64,000 bases of DNA from Amphiura filiformis (Eukaryota; Echinodermata; Ophiuroidea; Amphilepidida; Amphiuridae): positions 58,949,547-59,013,546 of the forward strand of contig NC_092628.1 of assembly GCF_039555335.1 (NCBI RefSeq), in the 5' to 3' direction. Every line of letters begins with the position of its first letter. Position 1 is the stretch's first letter. Under the pieces are notes generated by a model. The model ran no database searches and was not told where the DNA came from. It saw only the letters and a list, made by a program, of their open reading frames with translations. The position numbers and the translations under genes were made by a program. Positions 63,001 to 64,000 of the stretch are shown here, piece after piece.

Positions 63001-63825
63001 AAGGAGTTCTTCAAAAGTACTAACTCTTAAGATAGTAGGTGTTACAAAATCCTTTTGCTGCTTTGTATTGTACCCCTAAACGGTGATGAAAACCATCTTT
63101 CTGTAGGCAACTCTACTATTTACATCCATTACTTTAATTTGTTTTAGACTTTCATGTAAAGAATTCTCTCAATTTATTTGTTATTGGATTTGATCATTTG
63201 CTTTTTTTGGTTTGATCTCGTAACCCTCTCTCCTCCCAATTTAACTGATTTAGAAAAGAGAAAAGCCTGTAATCTGCATTATTTGTCTTTCTGTATTACC
63301 CCACTAGAAAGCTATGTTGCAGATGAGTTGATTGCATCCAGGGCTGGTAAGCGTATTCGTATCGGAAACACTGATGCTGAGGGACGTATGGCTATGGCTG
63401 ACTGCTTGTGTCAAATGAAAGAAAAGGTATAATACATCCCAACTGTACCCTTCCATTGCATTGTTAGAAATGATTAGCAACTAAACCAATTCTGCAATTA
63501 TGATTTGCAGGGTCATGTGGAATGTTGAGATTTTTCATTCTTTTTGTACAATTCTAAGGTAAAATGTTGATCTTGACTCAAATTTTAGTGAAATGTCACC
63601 AATACACTATCACATCAGACTGTTGATTTCATAGGCAACCAGAATTGCCGAGAGGGTGTGATGAGTGCTCAAAGATATTACTGAGTGTGTGTCTCTTGGC
63701 AAAGCCTTATCAGCTTTATATATGTTTGTGTTAATTGACAGGCTCAAGGGGAAGTGAACCCCCATCTGTTCACTATTGCCACACTAACAGGCCATGCCGT
63801 CAGAGCCATGGGACCAAACTATTCG
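51055..63825 (+). CDS. M17 leucyl aminopeptidase family protein, W07G4.4 type (3' end outside the window)
   Basis: Eleven coding exons join in frame to 395 residues: 51,055-51,074, 54,719-54,854, 56,049-56,197, 57,249-57,357, 58,362-58,486, 59,945-60,044, 60,873-61,034, 62,142-62,206, 62,849-62,964, 63,308-63,426 and 63,742-63,825, after which a GTACGT donor leads out of the window. The C-terminal half is the M17 catalytic domain: I-V-G-K-G-V-T-Y-D-T-G-G, D-V-K-A-G-G-H-M-A-G-M-H-R-D, and the signature N-T-D-A-E-G-R. By comparison with bovine leucine aminopeptidase, both lysines, the metal-binding Asp and Glu residues and the signature Arg are kept, so the enzyme should be active. The family are two-metal hexameric exopeptidases removing N-terminal residues, mostly in the cytosol. 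The wording around these motifs resembles the invertebrate group named after C. elegans W07G4.4 more than NPEPL1 or LAP3. The exon 9 donor could be at 62,961 or 62,965; only the latter keeps the frame. Confidence 0.93.
51696..52047. mobile_element. TTAA-flanked foldback, 352 bp, in aminopeptidase intron 1
   Basis: TTAA at 51,692-51,695 and 52,048-52,051 flank ends starting GGGGGTACTACACCCCTG. The copy at 59,323-59,674 has exactly the same length and very similar sequence. The tail of the frame at 51,544-51,756 lies inside it. Confidence 0.9.
52333..53068 (+). repeat. Direct duplication within aminopeptidase intron 1
   Basis: A ~200 bp block at about 52,333-52,543 recurs at about 52,872-53,068, with shared AAATATTAATTTCTGACATG and GTGGACCATCCTTC. 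The second copy lacks ~25 bp near the middle. No coding potential is seen. Confidence 0.8.
53464..53791. mobile_element. ~330 bp element with inverted termini
   Basis: Left GGCCTTCGCACTTGATAATT and right CTTATAATCAAGTGCGAAGG are approximate complements, extending through AGTTTCCT and AGGAAACT. The left terminus carries a small internal duplication of GGCCTTCG. It lies in intron 1 of the aminopeptidase. Confidence 0.65.
54947..55480. mobile_element. Foldback element in aminopeptidase intron 2
   Basis: The left arm (about 54,947-55,160) contains ATGACACCACATTGAATCCA and GAATAGACGAAGGTCC; the right arm (about 55,330-55,480) contains their complements. A single-arm relative lies in U3 at 19,540-19,760. 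Another fragment, with AAAGTATCCTTACACTTG, lies at ~55,863-55,945. Confidence 0.7.
56608..56830 (+). mobile_element. Half copy of the GGTGGTACTACACC foldback family
   Basis: It matches the left half of 17,227-17,586 and stops near 56,830, just before a separate perfect palindrome. The right half of the foldback is missing. It lies in intron 3 of the aminopeptidase. Confidence 0.75.
56839..56984. repeat. Perfect 146 bp palindrome with no spacer
   Basis: 73 bases starting AAATAGGGGAATGTACC are followed directly by their exact reverse complement. I found no mismatch. It lies in intron 3 of the aminopeptidase. Confidence 0.92.
57434..57564. mobile_element. 131 bp palindromic MITE in aminopeptidase intron 4
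   Basis: The arms start TAGAGAGATTGCGATTTCC and pair for ~50 bp around a short diverged centre. TA stands at both ends, so a TA target is possible. The frames on both strands here are mirror products. Confidence 0.75.
58930..59300 (-). mobile_element. 3' part of a SINE or similar retroelement, minus strand
   Basis: On the minus strand the sequence runs through CACCTTGAGACCC and TATATAAGAGCC into an ATT microsatellite at ~58,955. This layout is usual for SINE tails. No tRNA-like head is seen, so the class is uncertain. It lies in intron 5 of the aminopeptidase. Confidence 0.4.
59323..59674. mobile_element. TTAA-flanked foldback, 352 bp, in aminopeptidase intron 5
   Basis: TTAA at 59,319-59,322 and 59,675-59,678 flank ends containing GGGGTACTACACCCCTG. 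The length equals that of the intron 1 copy (51,696-52,047), and the interiors match closely (for example TTATAGCGCATTGGTGACAA), so both come from a recently active subfamily. Confidence 0.9.
60132..60490 (-). mobile_element. tRNA-derived SINE of the second family, full-length, minus strand
   Basis: Read on the minus strand, it has the head AAGTTAGCTCAATCGATAAG, B box GGTTCGAACCC, body word CAGCGACAA, and the end TGTGCATAGCGCACTATAAA. It is the most complete copy of the family also seen in units U1 to U3, and lies in intron 6 of the aminopeptidase. Confidence 0.85.
61558..62100 (-). mobile_element. 5'-truncated non-LTR retrotransposon (LINE) fragment
   Basis: The minus frame 62,095-61,730 encodes 121 residues with the pattern L-H-W-L-P-I-K-Q-R-V-D-F-K-I and L-W-N-A-L-P-E-H-I, typical of the region after the reverse transcriptase domain in CR1/L2/Jockey-type elements. 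The frame ends with a stop, and then ~170 bp of 3' sequence leads to an AGT-type simple repeat at 61,566-61,583. Only the last part of the second ORF is present. It ends ~40 bp before exon 8 of the aminopeptidase, so the acceptor of that exon lies just beside the insertion. Confidence 0.85.
62645..62712 (+). repeat. Short tandem repeat of GATTTGATTCATGCATT
   Basis: About three 17 bp units lie in intron 8 of the aminopeptidase. No wider meaning is apparent. Confidence 0.85.
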
Positions 63826-64000
63826 GTACGTATAGTATTATATAGTATTTTCATAAACAATCATGCATAATGCATAAAGATATTTTACAAATAACAATAC
63901 ATATAACATGACTTTGTAAACAAATACAACATTTTAGCAGATTGGGTAAGAGCTCCAGAATATGATGAGTGGCCAAAAGCGTGATTATTTTGTGGTGGGG

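Overview
This window is nuclear DNA from an animal, not from a prokaryote. It is AT-rich, its recognisable genes are split into short exons with GT/AG introns, and most of the rest is repeats. The tRNA-derived SINEs, the many TTAA-flanked foldback elements and the mix of gene types suggest a marine invertebrate deuterostome. An echinoderm is my best guess and a hemichordate is possible; that is an inference from repeat style and not a proof.

Positions 1-38,211 hold no intact gene that I can recognise. They are at least four diverged head-to-tail copies of one long unit: U1 from the window start to ~11,389, U2 11,390-18,604, U3 18,605-34,439, and U4 34,440 to ~38,211 (truncated). Each copy keeps short exon-like reading frames, several with in-frame stops, and has been inflated by different transposon insertions: a 2.55 kb TA-flanked element in U1, a 3.2 kb and a 3.15 kb TTAA-flanked element in U3, and many smaller ones. 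Because the other units show the empty site, insertion boundaries can often be read directly. A 200-N assembly gap lies at 8,518-8,717.

Positions 39,742-50,516 hold two complete tandem genes on the minus strand for FAHD2-type fumarylacetoacetate hydrolase-family proteins. They have the same six-exon structure and nearly identical exon lengths. The upstream gene (47,345-50,516, 319 aa) has a leader that could target mitochondria. The downstream one (39,742-43,823, 287 aa) lacks it, and has lost one residue of a strongly conserved active-site motif.

Positions 51,055-63,825 hold the first eleven coding exons of a plus-strand M17 leucyl-aminopeptidase-family gene of the W07G4.4 type; it runs off the right edge. 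It is head-to-head with the upstream FAHD2 gene across ~540 bp. Its introns carry TTAA foldbacks, a perfect 146 bp palindrome, a tRNA-derived SINE and a 5'-truncated LINE.

The most distinctive structures are: the 3.15 kb palindrome in U3 built from an alternating-orientation ~19 bp motif; the 2.55 kb U1 element with nine dispersed copies of a 14-mer; the repeated finding of foldback elements flanked by TTAA; and the asymmetric divergence of the two FAHD2 genes.
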